Below, in pieces: positions 8,667 to 17,440 of a stretch of DNA of 31,712 bases; position 1 is the stretch's first letter; the number at the start of each line of letters is the position of its first letter. The notes under the pieces were generated by a model. The model made no database searches. It was given only the letters and a program-made list of their open reading frames with translations, and was not told the origin of the DNA. The DNA comes from Gammaproteobacteria bacterium. Its GTDB lineage: Bacteria > Pseudomonadota > Gammaproteobacteria > Pseudomonadales > Cellvibrionaceae. Position numbers and translations under genes: made by a program. The stretch is from assembly GCA_021151625.1 (NCBI GenBank), contig JAGKWY010000032.1, forward strand, positions 1 through 31,712, written 5' to 3'.

Positions 8667-8746
8667 AAAGTGAGACGTCGCCCACCTTAGGGTGAAAACC
8701 CAAGCTGGGACGACAGGGTTGATGCCCTGGTTAACACTGGTGTAAC
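8667..8746. promoter_or_regulatory. Candidate operator cluster and hairpins between TBDR1 and GH81
   Basis: Three copies of a GTGGGACGAC-like word lie here: AAAGTGAGACGTC (8667-8679, plus), TAAGGTGGGCGACG (8676-8689, minus) and AAGCTGGGACGAC (8702-8714, plus). The second and third form an inverted pair separated by about 14 nt. Two hairpins follow: CAGGG/CCCTG (8714-8729) and a GTTA(A)CAC/GTGTAAC stem (8730-8746). No gene lies between 8579 and 8888, so the cluster probably controls one or both divergent transcripts. Confidence 0.5.
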
Positions 8747-8821
8747 TGGGGTCTCCTCCAAGTCTTTGCACGATTACAGCTCCGATGTGTCTTTAAGGAT
8801 TAATAACAATAAGAAGTGGCT

Positions 8822-8855
8822 GTGGGCGGGACGCAAGAAACCCAGGTTCGAATAA
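8822..8855 (+). promoter_or_regulatory. Degenerate operator copy plus CAGGTTCGAATAA element before GH81
   Basis: GTGGGCGGGACGC (8822-8834) resembles the locus motif with an inserted base pair. CCCAGGTTCGAATAA (8841-8855) follows and shares 13 bases with a site at 12388-12400 before TBDR2. Both lie within 70 nt of the GH81 start. A weak ribosome-binding site, AGG at 8877-8879, follows. Confidence 0.35.
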
Positions 8856-8888
8856 CCAATAACAACACCAACACGCAGGTCCCTATCC

Positions 8889-11800
8889 ATGAAACCAACA
8901 GTCATGCAATTCACTACCATGAATCGTTTCAAGCGAGCCTTGCTATTGCTTGGCGCTTTGGGTTTTGCCCATGCCAGCCAATCGGCCATCCTCAACTACG
9001 GCGCCGGTAATATCAGCGATACCATTAATACTGCCGGCTGGAAGTGTACCGTGGACCACGGTAACTGGATCCACAATGCCGGTGTGGTAAAACCGGGGGT
9101 TAGCAGCTGCAGCCCGATTGGCGCACCGACTCCTATTTACCCGCAAGAAGTTTCTCCGGCCAGTACCAAGCCAACCATGACCCACCGCTGGTGGGGTTCG
9201 ATTTCCTTTATGGGTGAGATGAAAGTGGGGGCCTCCGGCGATGCCGGCTATATCACCCCGGACCCGATTACTGCCCGTATCACCGAGCGCGGTGTACGCC
9301 TGTTGGGTATTCCCGGTGGCCTGCGCACTGGCACCAATGACACTATCTATGCCATTCCTGATCCTTTCAGCGAAGTGTTTGATGGTATTGCCATCGGCAA
9401 CTCGGCCTATTCGAATCTGGAAGCTTTCCTCAAGGATTACAGCGATGGCTCAGTGACTGTGCAATGGAACAGCGGTTCTACCCCGGTAATGGAAGCGACC
9501 TTTGTGCATGGTTCGCCCTATGTTTATTTCACCGCCTTGCAGGGAAACCTTGTCGTACGCACCAAGGCAGCGGACAGCGGTGAAAAAGGAATTTTCTATC
9601 AAAGTGGCAATAGCCTCGGGGTTTGGACTGAAGTGGCGGGCAACCGCAATGCCTTCCTGATTACCGGCCACGATGCCACCACTTTTAGCGGTGTGAATAC
9701 TGCCAGCATCGGCGTGAGTAACGGCACCAAGCGCATGACCGTTGCCTGGTTGCCGCAACTGACCGGCACCCCGGATGCGACCATGATCAATACCTTTATC
9801 CAATACGCGACCCAGCGGGTGGATAAGGTGAATATCAACTACGCCGTGGATCGCAGCACCAACAAAGTCACCATCAGTCACCAATACCAATTCAATGGTG
9901 CCAATGTGACTACCCTGGCCGGCCTCTTGCCATTGCACTGGAAAAATTCCACCCAGGCGGTAACCAGCTATAAAGTTCGCTCGGCGCGCGGTGTAACCAA
10001 ATTTGCCGCTACCAACAGCTTTAGTTACACCATTCCTTACGTGGGTGTGCTGCCTTACTTCCCGGAAAATATCGGTGACTACAACGCTACCCAACTGCGT
10101 GCGCTGGTGACCGAGTTTGTGAATCAGGGGACTGCTACCTGGAACACTGCGACTGACACCTACTGGGCCGGTAAAAACTACGGCAAGGTGGCAGAGCTGG
10201 CGGCGATTGCTCGCTCTATTGGTATGACTACCGAAGCTAACCAGATGATTGCCTGGTTGAAGGCAGAATTGCAGGATTGGTTCCGCGCCAACACTACTGG
10301 AGCCCTGGATACCACCAAGTACTTCGCCTACGACAATAACTGGAACACCTTGCTCGGTTTCGATGAGTCATTTGGTGCTCAGCAGCAGCTGAACGACCAC
10401 CACTTCCACTATGGCTACTTTGTGCGTGCCGCCGCGGAAATCTGCCGTGTGGATGCGGCCTGGTGTGGATCTACCCAATATGGTCCTATGGTGGAGTTGC
10501 TGATTCGCGATTACGCTGCTGGCCGTGATGATGCCCAGTTCCCCTACCTGCGCAACTTTGACCCGGCTTATGGTTTCTCCTGGGCATCGGGCCACGCCAA
10601 CTTCGCCCTGGGTAACAACAACGAATCCACCTCGGAAGCGGCCAACGCCTATGGTGCGATTGTGTTGTACGGCATGATCACCGGTAACACTGCCCTGACC
10701 GAGCGCGGTATGTACTTGCATGCGTCATCGGCAGCTACCTACTGGGAATACTGGAACAATATCGACCGCTACAAAGGTCTGGGTGGAGATTACGACAACT
10801 TCTCTTCAACCTATACCAAGCCAACCACCTCCATTATCTGGGGTAATGGTCATGTGTTCTCTACCTGGTTCTCGGGTGCCTATGCGCATATCCTGGGTAT
10901 TCAGGGTTTGCCGCTTAGTCCCTTGGTATTGCACATTGGCCAACACGCTGGCTACCTGAACAACTATGTCGCCCTGGGGATGACTGAATCGTCCAACGGC
11001 AAGCCTTCCGGTCTGCCTAACGGCCAATGGCGCGATGTCTGGTGGAATATCTGGTCCATGACCAATGGCCAGGCAGCGGTGGACGATATGCTCGCCTATG
11101 GTTTGAACAACCTGACCCCGGAAGAAGGCGAGACCAAAGCCCACACTTACCACTGGGTTTACACCCTCAAGCAATTGGGTAGCCTGGCGACAGGTACTGG
11201 TGCATTGACAGCTAACCACCCGGCGGCGGTAGCCTTTAACAAAGGCGGCATCCTCACCTATATCGCCTACAACTTCAGCTGCTCTGCGATTAACGTGGCC
11301 TATTCGGATGGCACCAGCTTCTCGGTTCCAGCCAAAGGCTATGCCCTGAAGCGCACCGGTCAGTCGGTAGTTTCGAGTGGTGCGGGTTGTTCCGGTACCA
11401 GCAGTTCGGTTGCCAGCTCTACCCCGAGCTCTGTGGCAAGTTCTTCAAAATCGTCTGTGGCGAGCTCATCAGTAACCAGCTCTGCGGTTGCTACGCCCTA
11501 TGGACATACGATTTTGACCAGCACCAGTGTACGTTTCCATGCCAATGCGGCGGCCTGGGCGGATATTCACTACACCATTAATGGCGGTGCGCAACAAAAC
11601 ATCCGCATGACCCACAATGCGGACAACTCCAACACCTATGACCTGACCGGTATTCCGGCGGGTGCGACTGTGCGCTACTTCTTCACTATCGCCCAGGGTG
11701 CTGGCGCGATTGATACTGCCTGGGTGCAGTTCGGTTGCTGTACTGGCGGCACCTCCAGCACACCTGCGAGCAGCGTGGCGTCCAGCAGTTCAACACCTGC

Positions 11801-12182
11801 CTTTACCCAGTTGGTGCAGGCCGAGGCTTTTACAGCAATGAGCGGCGTGCAAACCGAAGCAACTACGGACACCAACGGTGGCCAAAACGTGGCCTATATT
11901 GATGCCGGTGACTGGATGGCTTACGCCAACATCACCATCCCGGCGACTGGCAGCTATCGCATTGAATACCGCGTGGCCAGCCCATCAGGTTCACTGCTGT
12001 CAGCAGACCTGAATGCCGGTGCCATCCAGTTGGGTAACGTGACTATTCCGGCTACTGGCGGCTGGCAAACCTGGACCACAGTTAACCATACCGTGACCCT
12101 GAATGCTGGCACATACAGCTTTGGTGTCTTCGCCCAACAGGCTGGCTGGAACTTTAACTGGTTCCGCATTACCCGTTTATAA
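8889..12182 (+). CDS. Secreted GH81 endo-beta-1,3-glucanase with CBM56 and CBM6
   Basis: GH81 enzymes hydrolyse internal beta-1,3-glucan bonds (laminarin, curdlan, callose) by inversion. The 1097-residue protein has an N-terminal signal peptide (core ALLLLGALGFAHA, cleaved near 29-33). The GH81 catalytic region runs from about 45 to 830 and contains the acid candidate D503 in NDHHFHYGYF and E579/E583 in NNNESTSEAANAYG. A Ser-rich linker (about 836-870) leads to a CBM56-like beta-1,3-glucan-binding module (about 872-952). A second Ser-rich linker leads to a CBM6 module (about 972-1097; QAEAFTAMSGVQTE...GDWMAYANITIP...WFRI). In-frame ATGs at 8904 and 8919 are alternatives; 8889 is the first with an AGG upstream. 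The gene is transcribed away from TBDR1 and ends at a strong terminator. Confidence 0.94.
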   Translation: MKPTVMQFTTMNRFKRALLLLGALGFAHASQSAILNYGAGNISDTINTAGWKCTVDHGNWIHNAGVVKPGVSSCSPIGAPTPIYPQEVSPASTKPTMTHRWWGSISFMGEMKVGASGDAGYITPDPITARITERGVRLLGIPGGLRTGTNDTIYAIPDPFSEVFDGIAIGNSAYSNLEAFLKDYSDGSVTVQWNSGSTPVMEATFVHGSPYVYFTALQGNLVVRTKAADSGEKGIFYQSGNSLGVWTEVAGNRNAFLITGHDATTFSGVNTASIGVSNGTKRMTVAWLPQLTGTPDATMINTFIQYATQRVDKVNINYAVDRSTNKVTISHQYQFNGANVTTLAGLLPLHWKNSTQAVTSYKVRSARGVTKFAATNSFSYTIPYVGVLPYFPENIGDYNATQLRALVTEFVNQGTATWNTATDTYWAGKNYGKVAELAAIARSIGMTTEANQMIAWLKAELQDWFRANTTGALDTTKYFAYDNNWNTLLGFDESFGAQQQLNDHHFHYGYFVRAAAEICRVDAAWCGSTQYGPMVELLIRDYAAGRDDAQFPYLRNFDPAYGFSWASGHANFALGNNNESTSEAANAYGAIVLYGMITGNTALTERGMYLHASSAATYWEYWNNIDRYKGLGGDYDNFSSTYTKPTTSIIWGNGHVFSTWFSGAYAHILGIQGLPLSPLVLHIGQHAGYLNNYVALGMTESSNGKPSGLPNGQWRDVWWNIWSMTNGQAAVDDMLAYGLNNLTPEEGETKAHTYHWVYTLKQLGSLATGTGALTANHPAAVAFNKGGILTYIAYNFSCSAINVAYSDGTSFSVPAKGYALKRTGQSVVSSGAGCSGTSSSVASSTPSSVASSSKSSVASSSVTSSAVATPYGHTILTSTSVRFHANAAAWADIHYTINGGAQQNIRMTHNADNSNTYDLTGIPAGATVRYFFTIAQGAGAIDTAWVQFGCCTGGTSSTPASSVASSSSTPAFTQLVQAEAFTAMSGVQTEATTDTNGGQNVAYIDAGDWMAYANITIPATGSYRIEYRVASPSGSLLSADLNAGAIQLGNVTIPATGGWQTWTTVNHTVTLNAGTYSFGVFAQQAGWNFNWFRITRL

Positions 12183-12199
12183 GTTCGTCCTCCAGCGAT

Positions 12200-12218
12200 A
12201 AGTGGGACGTTGAGTCCC
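12200..12218. promoter_or_regulatory. Operator-like motif copy after GH81 (also a small hairpin)
   Basis: AAGTGGGACGT (12200-12210) matches the locus motif. Its GGGAC pairs with GTCCC at 12214-12218 around GTTGA and is followed by a T5 run. It may therefore be only a small hairpin in the GH81 3' end. It is the less certain of two copies between GH81 and TBDR2. Confidence 0.35.
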
Positions 12219-12227
12219 GATTTTTGA

Positions 12228-12263
12228 CCCCCGGTAGAACCCGTTCTGCCGGGGGCTTTTTTT
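12228..12263 (+). terminator. Rho-independent terminator after GH81
   Basis: A 13-nt arm CCCCCGGTAGAAC (12228-12240) pairs with GTTCTGCCGGGGG (12243-12255), with one G-T wobble. A T7 run follows. The innermost pairs open to form the loop. Confidence 0.92.
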
Positions 12264-12387
12264 CCGTACCACCTTTGTAAAAAAGTGGCATGGCACCCCT
12301 GAAATTGTCTGCGTTAAATACTCTTATCTTATTGAATTTACTGGGTTTATTGGATTCCCACCTGTGCGGCAAAAAAGTGATATGCCT

Positions 12388-12419
12388 CAGGTTCGAATAA
12401 ATTTTCAAGGTGGGACGAC
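12388..12419 (+). promoter_or_regulatory. Candidate operator upstream of TBDR2
   Basis: CAGGTTCGAATAA (12388-12400) and AAGGTGGGACGAC (12407-12419) sit close together, about 140 nt before the TBDR2 start. The second is the best match to the locus consensus. The rest of 12264-12555 holds no gene. It contains a CCGCTC/GAGCGG hairpin (12498-12513) in the probable leader and the ribosome-binding site GGAGA at 12546-12550. Confidence 0.5.
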
Positions 12420-12555
12420 ACTCTGTGCGCCAACTGTGATTATCAATCGGCTAGAAAAGCGGTCATGGCCCGACACGAGGGTGACCAATGAGAGAAACCG
12501 CTCCTTAGAGCGGGCCAACAATAAATCCATACCAATAAATAAAATGGAGAATTCC

Positions 12556-15516
12556 ATGAGTAAGACACTAACCAACAAGCAATCTATCGGCTTCAAAAGA
12601 AAGCTCATTACCACGGCAGTCGCTTCGGCCATGCTCGGTGTAAGTGGCATGGCAATGGCACAACAAGACACCAACGTAGAAGAAGTGGTGGTAACTGGTA
12701 TCAAAGGTTCCTTGCAGCGTGCGATGGATGTTAAGCGCGACGCCAAAGGTGTAGTTGATGCCATTTCTGCAGAAGACATCGGTAAATTCCCAGACACCAA
12801 CCTGGCAGAATCCCTGCAACGTATTTCCGGTGTATCTATCAGCCGTAACAACAACGAAGGCGCCCAGATTACTGTGCGTGGCTTTGGCCCTGACTTCAAC
12901 CTGGTGACTTTGAACAACCGTCAAATGCCCACCAATGGTTTTAGCCGTTCGTTCGACTTCTCTGACCTGGCGGCAGAAACCGTTAGCGGTGTAGAAGTGT
13001 ACAAAACCTTTAGTGCTACCCGCGCCTCTGGTGGTATTGGCTCGCTGGTCAATATCAAAACCGCTCGCCCATTGGATAACCCGGGCCTGAAAGCTTCTGT
13101 AGGTGCCAAGGCAGTAATGGACTCTACCAACGAAGTGGGTGATGACATTACCCCTGAAGTATCCGGCATTTTCAGCAACACCTTTGCCGACGATACCTTT
13201 GGTGTGGCTATTTCCGGTTCCTATCAAGAGCGTGACAACCGCGCGGTTAACGCCGATATCGCCAACTGGCGCAACAATATCGATTTTGAATCGGCCGCTG
13301 GTTCCAACCTGCGCGTAGTGCAAGACAACCGTAAAGACAAGACTGGCAATGTCTACTACCCACGTAACTTCGGTTACGGTATTGAAGATTTCCACCGCGA
13401 AAGAACCAATGGCCAGTTGGTACTGCAATACCAACCAGTAGATACCCTGAAAGCGACCCTGGATTACACCTACGCCAAGGTTGACCTGACCGCACTCAAC
13501 ACCGGCGTTGGTATCTGGTACAACGACTCAGGTTCCGATGCGCGCGAAGTGGTAATCGACGAGAACGGTACTATCACCAAACTGACTGCTGCGGGCGACG
13601 ACTTTGCCTCCAACATTCGTCTGAATACTTCTGAAACTGAAAACAACTCAGTAGGTTTCAATCTGGATTGGGAAGCTTCTGATAACCTGAAGCTGGGCTT
13701 CGATGCACACAACTCTACTAATGAGAATGGCGGTACTGGTCGCGGCCACAACGCCTTCCTGATTTTGGCGGCAGCGTCTATCGACCAGAAAACCTACGAC
13801 GCTACCAAAGGTCAGGACATTCCTTACATGCACGTGACCTTTAAGGAAAATGGCCCGGGTATTGTGGGTGGTTTCCCGACAGCTGCGTCTTATGATTCCC
13901 TGTTTGGTGAAGCTAACCTGGCAATCAACAAGTCTGAAGTAACCCAGTTCCAATTCACCGGCAGCTTCGATACCAATGCCGATACCGGCATTACCTCGAT
14001 TGATTTCGGTGCGGGTCAGTCGGATATCGAAAACCGTTGGAGAAGCTATAGCACTGGCCAGATTCCTGCTGGCTGGTACGGTGGCAACGCTAACCTGTTC
14101 CCCGACAGTGTATTCAAGCAAGAAAACCTGAACGGACTGACTCCTTCTTTCTCTGGTGGTGGCTCCAACGTACCTTTCTACCACTCCTGGGATTTTGAAA
14201 CCAACGTACAAGTGCTGGAAAACGGCAAGTGGAAAGATCCCGTGGATTGGGTGTGGGGTTCAGGTCCTTCAGCCTGCAAGCCATGCGTAATGCAACCTAA
14301 TGTGAATGGTGATCCGGTTAATGATCACCGCGTCTCTGAAGAGACAACCAGCGCTTACCTTGAAGTGAATAATGTGGGCGACCTGGCGGGTATGGAACTG
14401 AAAACCACTACTGGTCTGCGTTACGAGTCTACTTCAATCGAGTCCAACAGCTTCCAGAAAGACCCGACTGAACTGGTATGGGTAAGTTCGACTGAGTGGA
14501 GCCGCAATCTGGCGAAAGATAGCAGCTATACCGCTGAGACTGGTGACTACGATGTCTGGTTGCCGAGCCTGGATACCAGCCTGCAATTTACCGATGACGT
14601 AGTTGGTCGTTTGAGCTATAGCAAATCCATCACCCGTCCAAGCCTGGGTAGCATGATTGGTACCTTCGACGTAACTTCACGTCCGAAGCCGGGCGAGCGT
14701 ACTGGTACTGCCGGCAACCCGGATCTGAAACCATTCATGGCCGATAACTTCGACCTGTCTGCTGAATGGTATTACGCGGATTCCAGCTATGTGTCAGCGG
14801 GCTTCTTCATGAAGCAAGTGGATGACTTTATTGTTAACCAAATTGTTTCACGCACAGTGGGCAACTTGCGTGACCCATCAGCTGGCCCTCGCGTTGAAGC
14901 GGCTAAAGCAGCGCTGCAAGCAGCGGGCAAGCCAGTTAATGACACCACGATTATCGAGCAAATCAACATCAACACCGGCAAACCAGCGGGCAGCCCGATT
15001 ATCCAGGACAACACTGACCCACTGGCAACCTTCAATGTGTCACAGCCAATCAACCAGGAGCAAGCCAAGCTTTACGGTTGGGAGTTGGCGGTACAGCACA
15101 TGTTCGGTGAGTCAGGTTTTGGTGTGCAGGCTAACGCCACCCTGGTGGACGGTGATCTGGATGTGGATAACTCATCCACTGACTTCCAGTTCGTACTGCC
15201 CGGCATGAGCGATTCTGCCAACCTGATTGCCTTCTATGACAAAGATGGTTTGCAGGCGCGTATCGCATACAACTGGCGCGATACCTACCTGAACGGCGTG
15301 GGTGAAGGCAACGCGCCTTACTACACCGAAGACTACGGTCAAATCGACATTTCTGTCAGCTACGACCTGCCCTTTGTTGAAGGTATGACCGTGTTTGTGG
15401 AAGGTATTAACGTGAGTGAAGAATCGCAGCGCGTGTATGCGCGTTACGAGAACCAGTTTAAATCTGCCTACCAATACGGTGCGCGCTATAACCTGGGCGT
15501 TCGCTACAGTTTCTAA
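12556..15516 (+). CDS. TonB-dependent receptor of the Xanthomonas/Caulobacter type (TBDR2)
   Basis: This 986-residue outer-membrane receptor belongs to the TBDR class common in carbohydrate-utilisation loci (TIGR01782-like). It has a signal peptide ending GMAMA (about 35), then a TonB-box-like VEEVVVTG. The plug domain has the class signatures VVDAISAEDIGKFPDTNLAE, LQRISGVSISR, ITVRGFGPDFN, ETVSGVEVYKTFSA and GGIGSLVNIKTARPLD. A large beta-barrel follows (SYSKSITRPSLGSM; TAGNPDLKPFMADNFDLSAE) and ends YNLGVRYSF with a C-terminal Phe. The open frame extends upstream, but ATG 12556 has GGAGA at 12546-12550 and starts the signal peptide; ATG 12544 would overlap that site. A terminator separates it from the SapC gene. 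Beta-1,3-glucan oligosaccharides are the likely cargo, by context. Confidence 0.95.
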   Translation: MSKTLTNKQSIGFKRKLITTAVASAMLGVSGMAMAQQDTNVEEVVVTGIKGSLQRAMDVKRDAKGVVDAISAEDIGKFPDTNLAESLQRISGVSISRNNNEGAQITVRGFGPDFNLVTLNNRQMPTNGFSRSFDFSDLAAETVSGVEVYKTFSATRASGGIGSLVNIKTARPLDNPGLKASVGAKAVMDSTNEVGDDITPEVSGIFSNTFADDTFGVAISGSYQERDNRAVNADIANWRNNIDFESAAGSNLRVVQDNRKDKTGNVYYPRNFGYGIEDFHRERTNGQLVLQYQPVDTLKATLDYTYAKVDLTALNTGVGIWYNDSGSDAREVVIDENGTITKLTAAGDDFASNIRLNTSETENNSVGFNLDWEASDNLKLGFDAHNSTNENGGTGRGHNAFLILAAASIDQKTYDATKGQDIPYMHVTFKENGPGIVGGFPTAASYDSLFGEANLAINKSEVTQFQFTGSFDTNADTGITSIDFGAGQSDIENRWRSYSTGQIPAGWYGGNANLFPDSVFKQENLNGLTPSFSGGGSNVPFYHSWDFETNVQVLENGKWKDPVDWVWGSGPSACKPCVMQPNVNGDPVNDHRVSEETTSAYLEVNNVGDLAGMELKTTTGLRYESTSIESNSFQKDPTELVWVSSTEWSRNLAKDSSYTAETGDYDVWLPSLDTSLQFTDDVVGRLSYSKSITRPSLGSMIGTFDVTSRPKPGERTGTAGNPDLKPFMADNFDLSAEWYYADSSYVSAGFFMKQVDDFIVNQIVSRTVGNLRDPSAGPRVEAAKAALQAAGKPVNDTTIIEQININTGKPAGSPIIQDNTDPLATFNVSQPINQEQAKLYGWELAVQHMFGESGFGVQANATLVDGDLDVDNSSTDFQFVLPGMSDSANLIAFYDKDGLQARIAYNWRDTYLNGVGEGNAPYYTEDYGQIDISVSYDLPFVEGMTVFVEGINVSEESQRVYARYENQFKSAYQYGARYNLGVRYSF

Positions 15517-15544
15517 TCCGCTAACGGGTTAGTGTGAGACAAGG

Positions 15545-15579
15545 AAAAGCCGCTGAGTGTTAGCGGCTTTTTCTTTTTT
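15545..15579 (+). terminator. Rho-independent terminator after TBDR2
   Basis: A perfect 10-bp stem, AAAAGCCGCT (15545-15554) with AGCGGCTTTT (15562-15571), has a 7-nt loop. It runs into a long T tract broken by a single C. Confidence 0.92.
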
Positions 15580-15627
15580 AGATCAATTTTTTCGGCTCAA
15601 TTTTTTTGCAGTATGCAGGAGTCTGGT

Positions 15628-16347
15628 GTGGCCAAGAATGTGTTGCTCGATAACGTCACTTATAAAGATCTAAAAATAATTCAGGCGCGTGGCTCACAGC
15701 TGGGCGATGCCATTGGTTATTCCGTCATAGTGCCCTGGGAGTTTCGCCAGGTCGCGGCCAGTTACCCGATTTTTTTTCGCAAAACCAATAACAACCAGTT
15801 TGAAGCAGTTGCCCTGTTTGGTTTTGCTCCCGATGAAAATTTATTTGCGGATGCGCAGGGCTGGGGTGAAAACTATATTCCACTCTCGGTGGAGCGAATT
15901 CCGTTTGCCATTGGCTATACTCAGGATGCGCAAAGCGGCCAGCGCCAGCCGATGATCCATGTGGACATTGAACACCCGCGCGTCAGTTTTAGTGAAGGTG
16001 AGTCAGTATTTTTAGCGCAAGGCGGAAACTCGCCTTATCTGGAACAGATCAACAGCATACTCGCCGAGCTGATTAACGGCGTGACTGTGTGCCAGCGTTT
16101 TACCGATATTTTGCAAGCCGAAGATTTGCTCGAGCCCCTGGTATTAAAAATTGCGCTGGATAACGGCCAGCAACTTGAGCTGCGTGGTTTCTACACCATT
16201 AATGAAATGGTGTTGCGCGATCTGGGTGCCGAGCAATTGGCGCGCTTGCATAGCCAGAATTTTTTGGAGCTTATTTACATGTCCGTCGCATCGCTGGCCA
16301 ATATTAAGAAATTAATCGACAAGAAAAATAAATCGCTGCAAGTATAA
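15628..16347 (+). CDS. SapC family protein
   Basis: The 239-residue protein matches the SapC family, named after a Campylobacter surface-layer locus. Family features include the opening AKNVLLDNVTYKDLKI, then GYSVIVPWEFRQVAASYPIFF, FGFAPDENLF, YIPLSVERIPFAIG and the C-terminal LRGFYTINEMVLRDL. It has no signal peptide or membrane segment, so it is probably cytoplasmic. An ATG at 15613 opens the frame, but CAGGAG at 15616-15621 lies inside it. That ribosome-binding site stands 6 nt before GTG 15628, which gives the typical N-terminus MAKNVLLDN, so GTG is chosen. The next gene starts 25 nt downstream, giving a SapC-JmjC-halogenase operon. The biochemical function is not established. Confidence 0.88.
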   Translation: MAKNVLLDNVTYKDLKIIQARGSQLGDAIGYSVIVPWEFRQVAASYPIFFRKTNNNQFEAVALFGFAPDENLFADAQGWGENYIPLSVERIPFAIGYTQDAQSGQRQPMIHVDIEHPRVSFSEGESVFLAQGGNSPYLEQINSILAELINGVTVCQRFTDILQAEDLLEPLVLKIALDNGQQLELRGFYTINEMVLRDLGAEQLARLHSQNFLELIYMSVASLANIKKLIDKKNKSLQV

Positions 16348-16372
16348 AAAGCAGCATCAATGAGGCAGTGTT

Positions 16373-17386
16373 ATGTTGGATCGCCTGCAAGCCATAAAAG
16401 TCGTTGATGGCATAAATGCCGATGCTATTCCTACTGAGGTGTTGTCATCGCCAGTGCCGCTGGTGTTAAAGGGCTTGGTAAAAAGCTGGCCGATTGTGCA
16501 GTCTGCGCAGACCTCGGCTCAAGCGGGTTTTGACTATCTCTGTCAGTTTTATAATGGTGAATTGGTAAATACGGCCATTGGTGACGCACACAATACCGGT
16601 GCGATTTTTTATAACCAGGATTTTTCCGGCTTTGCCTATGAGCGCGCACGTTCGTCGCTCACCAGTGTGTATGAAAATATTCACAATTTGCAGGCAAGCG
16701 GTTCCGCACGCGCTTATTATGTAGATTCCGCCCCGGTTAATTCCTGTGTGCCCGGTTTTCGCGAGCACAATGATTTAAATCTGGGGCAGTTTAATCCGCG
16801 TGTCAGTTTGTGGATGGGCAATAAAACCATTGTCTCCGCCCATCACGATATTCCCGACAATATTGCTTGTGTGCTCATTGGCAAACGTCGCTTTGTATTA
16901 TTCCCACCTAATCAATTAAAGAATTTATATATCGGCCCGCTGGATTTTAATCCCGCCGGCCCGGCTATTAGCCTGGTGGATTTGCACAATCCCGACTTTG
17001 AAAAATTCCCGCGCTATCGCGAAGCATTGGCTCATGCGCAAATTGCTGAATTGGAACTAGGCGATGCGATTTATATTCCCAGTATGTGGTGGCATCACGT
17101 TGAGGGCCTAATGCCTTTTAATCTGATGGTGAATTACTGGTGGACTGCGTTTCCCAATTACCTAGGTTCCCCGCAAGACGCCTTTACCCATGCGCTGATG
17201 AATATCCGCTCGCTGCCGGCCGATGAGCGTCAGCATTGGAAAAATATATTCGACCATTACATTTTTGATGCCGATCCGGAAAACACTGCGCATATTCCTA
17301 CCGATAAACTCGGCGTCCTGGGTGAGCTGGATGAAATGGCGGCACGCCGGTTGCGCTCGCAATTACTGAATCGGTTAAATCGCTAA
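16373..17386 (+). CDS. Cupin-like / JmjC-type Fe(II) oxygenase domain protein
   Basis: The 337-residue protein resembles the cupin_8/JmjC-like group (also called Pass1-related in TBDR loci). Most such enzymes are Fe(II)/2-oxoglutarate hydroxylases of proteins or RNA. The metal-binding facial triad is visible: H157-x-D159 in VSAHHDIPDN and a distal His at 241 or 242 in PSMWWHHVEG. The core has GKRRFVLFPPNQLKNLYIGPL, typical of this fold. The N-terminal PLVLKGLVKSWP is also characteristic. ATG 16373 has GAGG at 16362-16365. It is second of three closely spaced genes. No signal peptide, so cytoplasmic. The target is unknown; neighbours suggest it acts with the halogenase-like enzyme, an inference. 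Confidence 0.86.
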   Translation: MLDRLQAIKVVDGINADAIPTEVLSSPVPLVLKGLVKSWPIVQSAQTSAQAGFDYLCQFYNGELVNTAIGDAHNTGAIFYNQDFSGFAYERARSSLTSVYENIHNLQASGSARAYYVDSAPVNSCVPGFREHNDLNLGQFNPRVSLWMGNKTIVSAHHDIPDNIACVLIGKRRFVLFPPNQLKNLYIGPLDFNPAGPAISLVDLHNPDFEKFPRYREALAHAQIAELELGDAIYIPSMWWHHVEGLMPFNLMVNYWWTAFPNYLGSPQDAFTHALMNIRSLPADERQHWKNIFDHYIFDADPENTAHIPTDKLGVLGELDEMAARRLRSQLLNRLNR

Positions 17387-17440
17387 TTCTTTAGTTTTAC
17401 AAAAAAGTTATCTCAACTGTTGTTATATAGAAAACTATCC

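Noticed and set aside
9450..10094. 214-residue minus-strand open frame
   Set aside because: It lies wholly inside the GH81 coding region and is a shadow of its codon bias.
12568..13434. 288-residue minus-strand open frame
   Set aside because: It is antisense to the TBDR2 signal peptide and plug domain, which are clearly real; no family resemblance.
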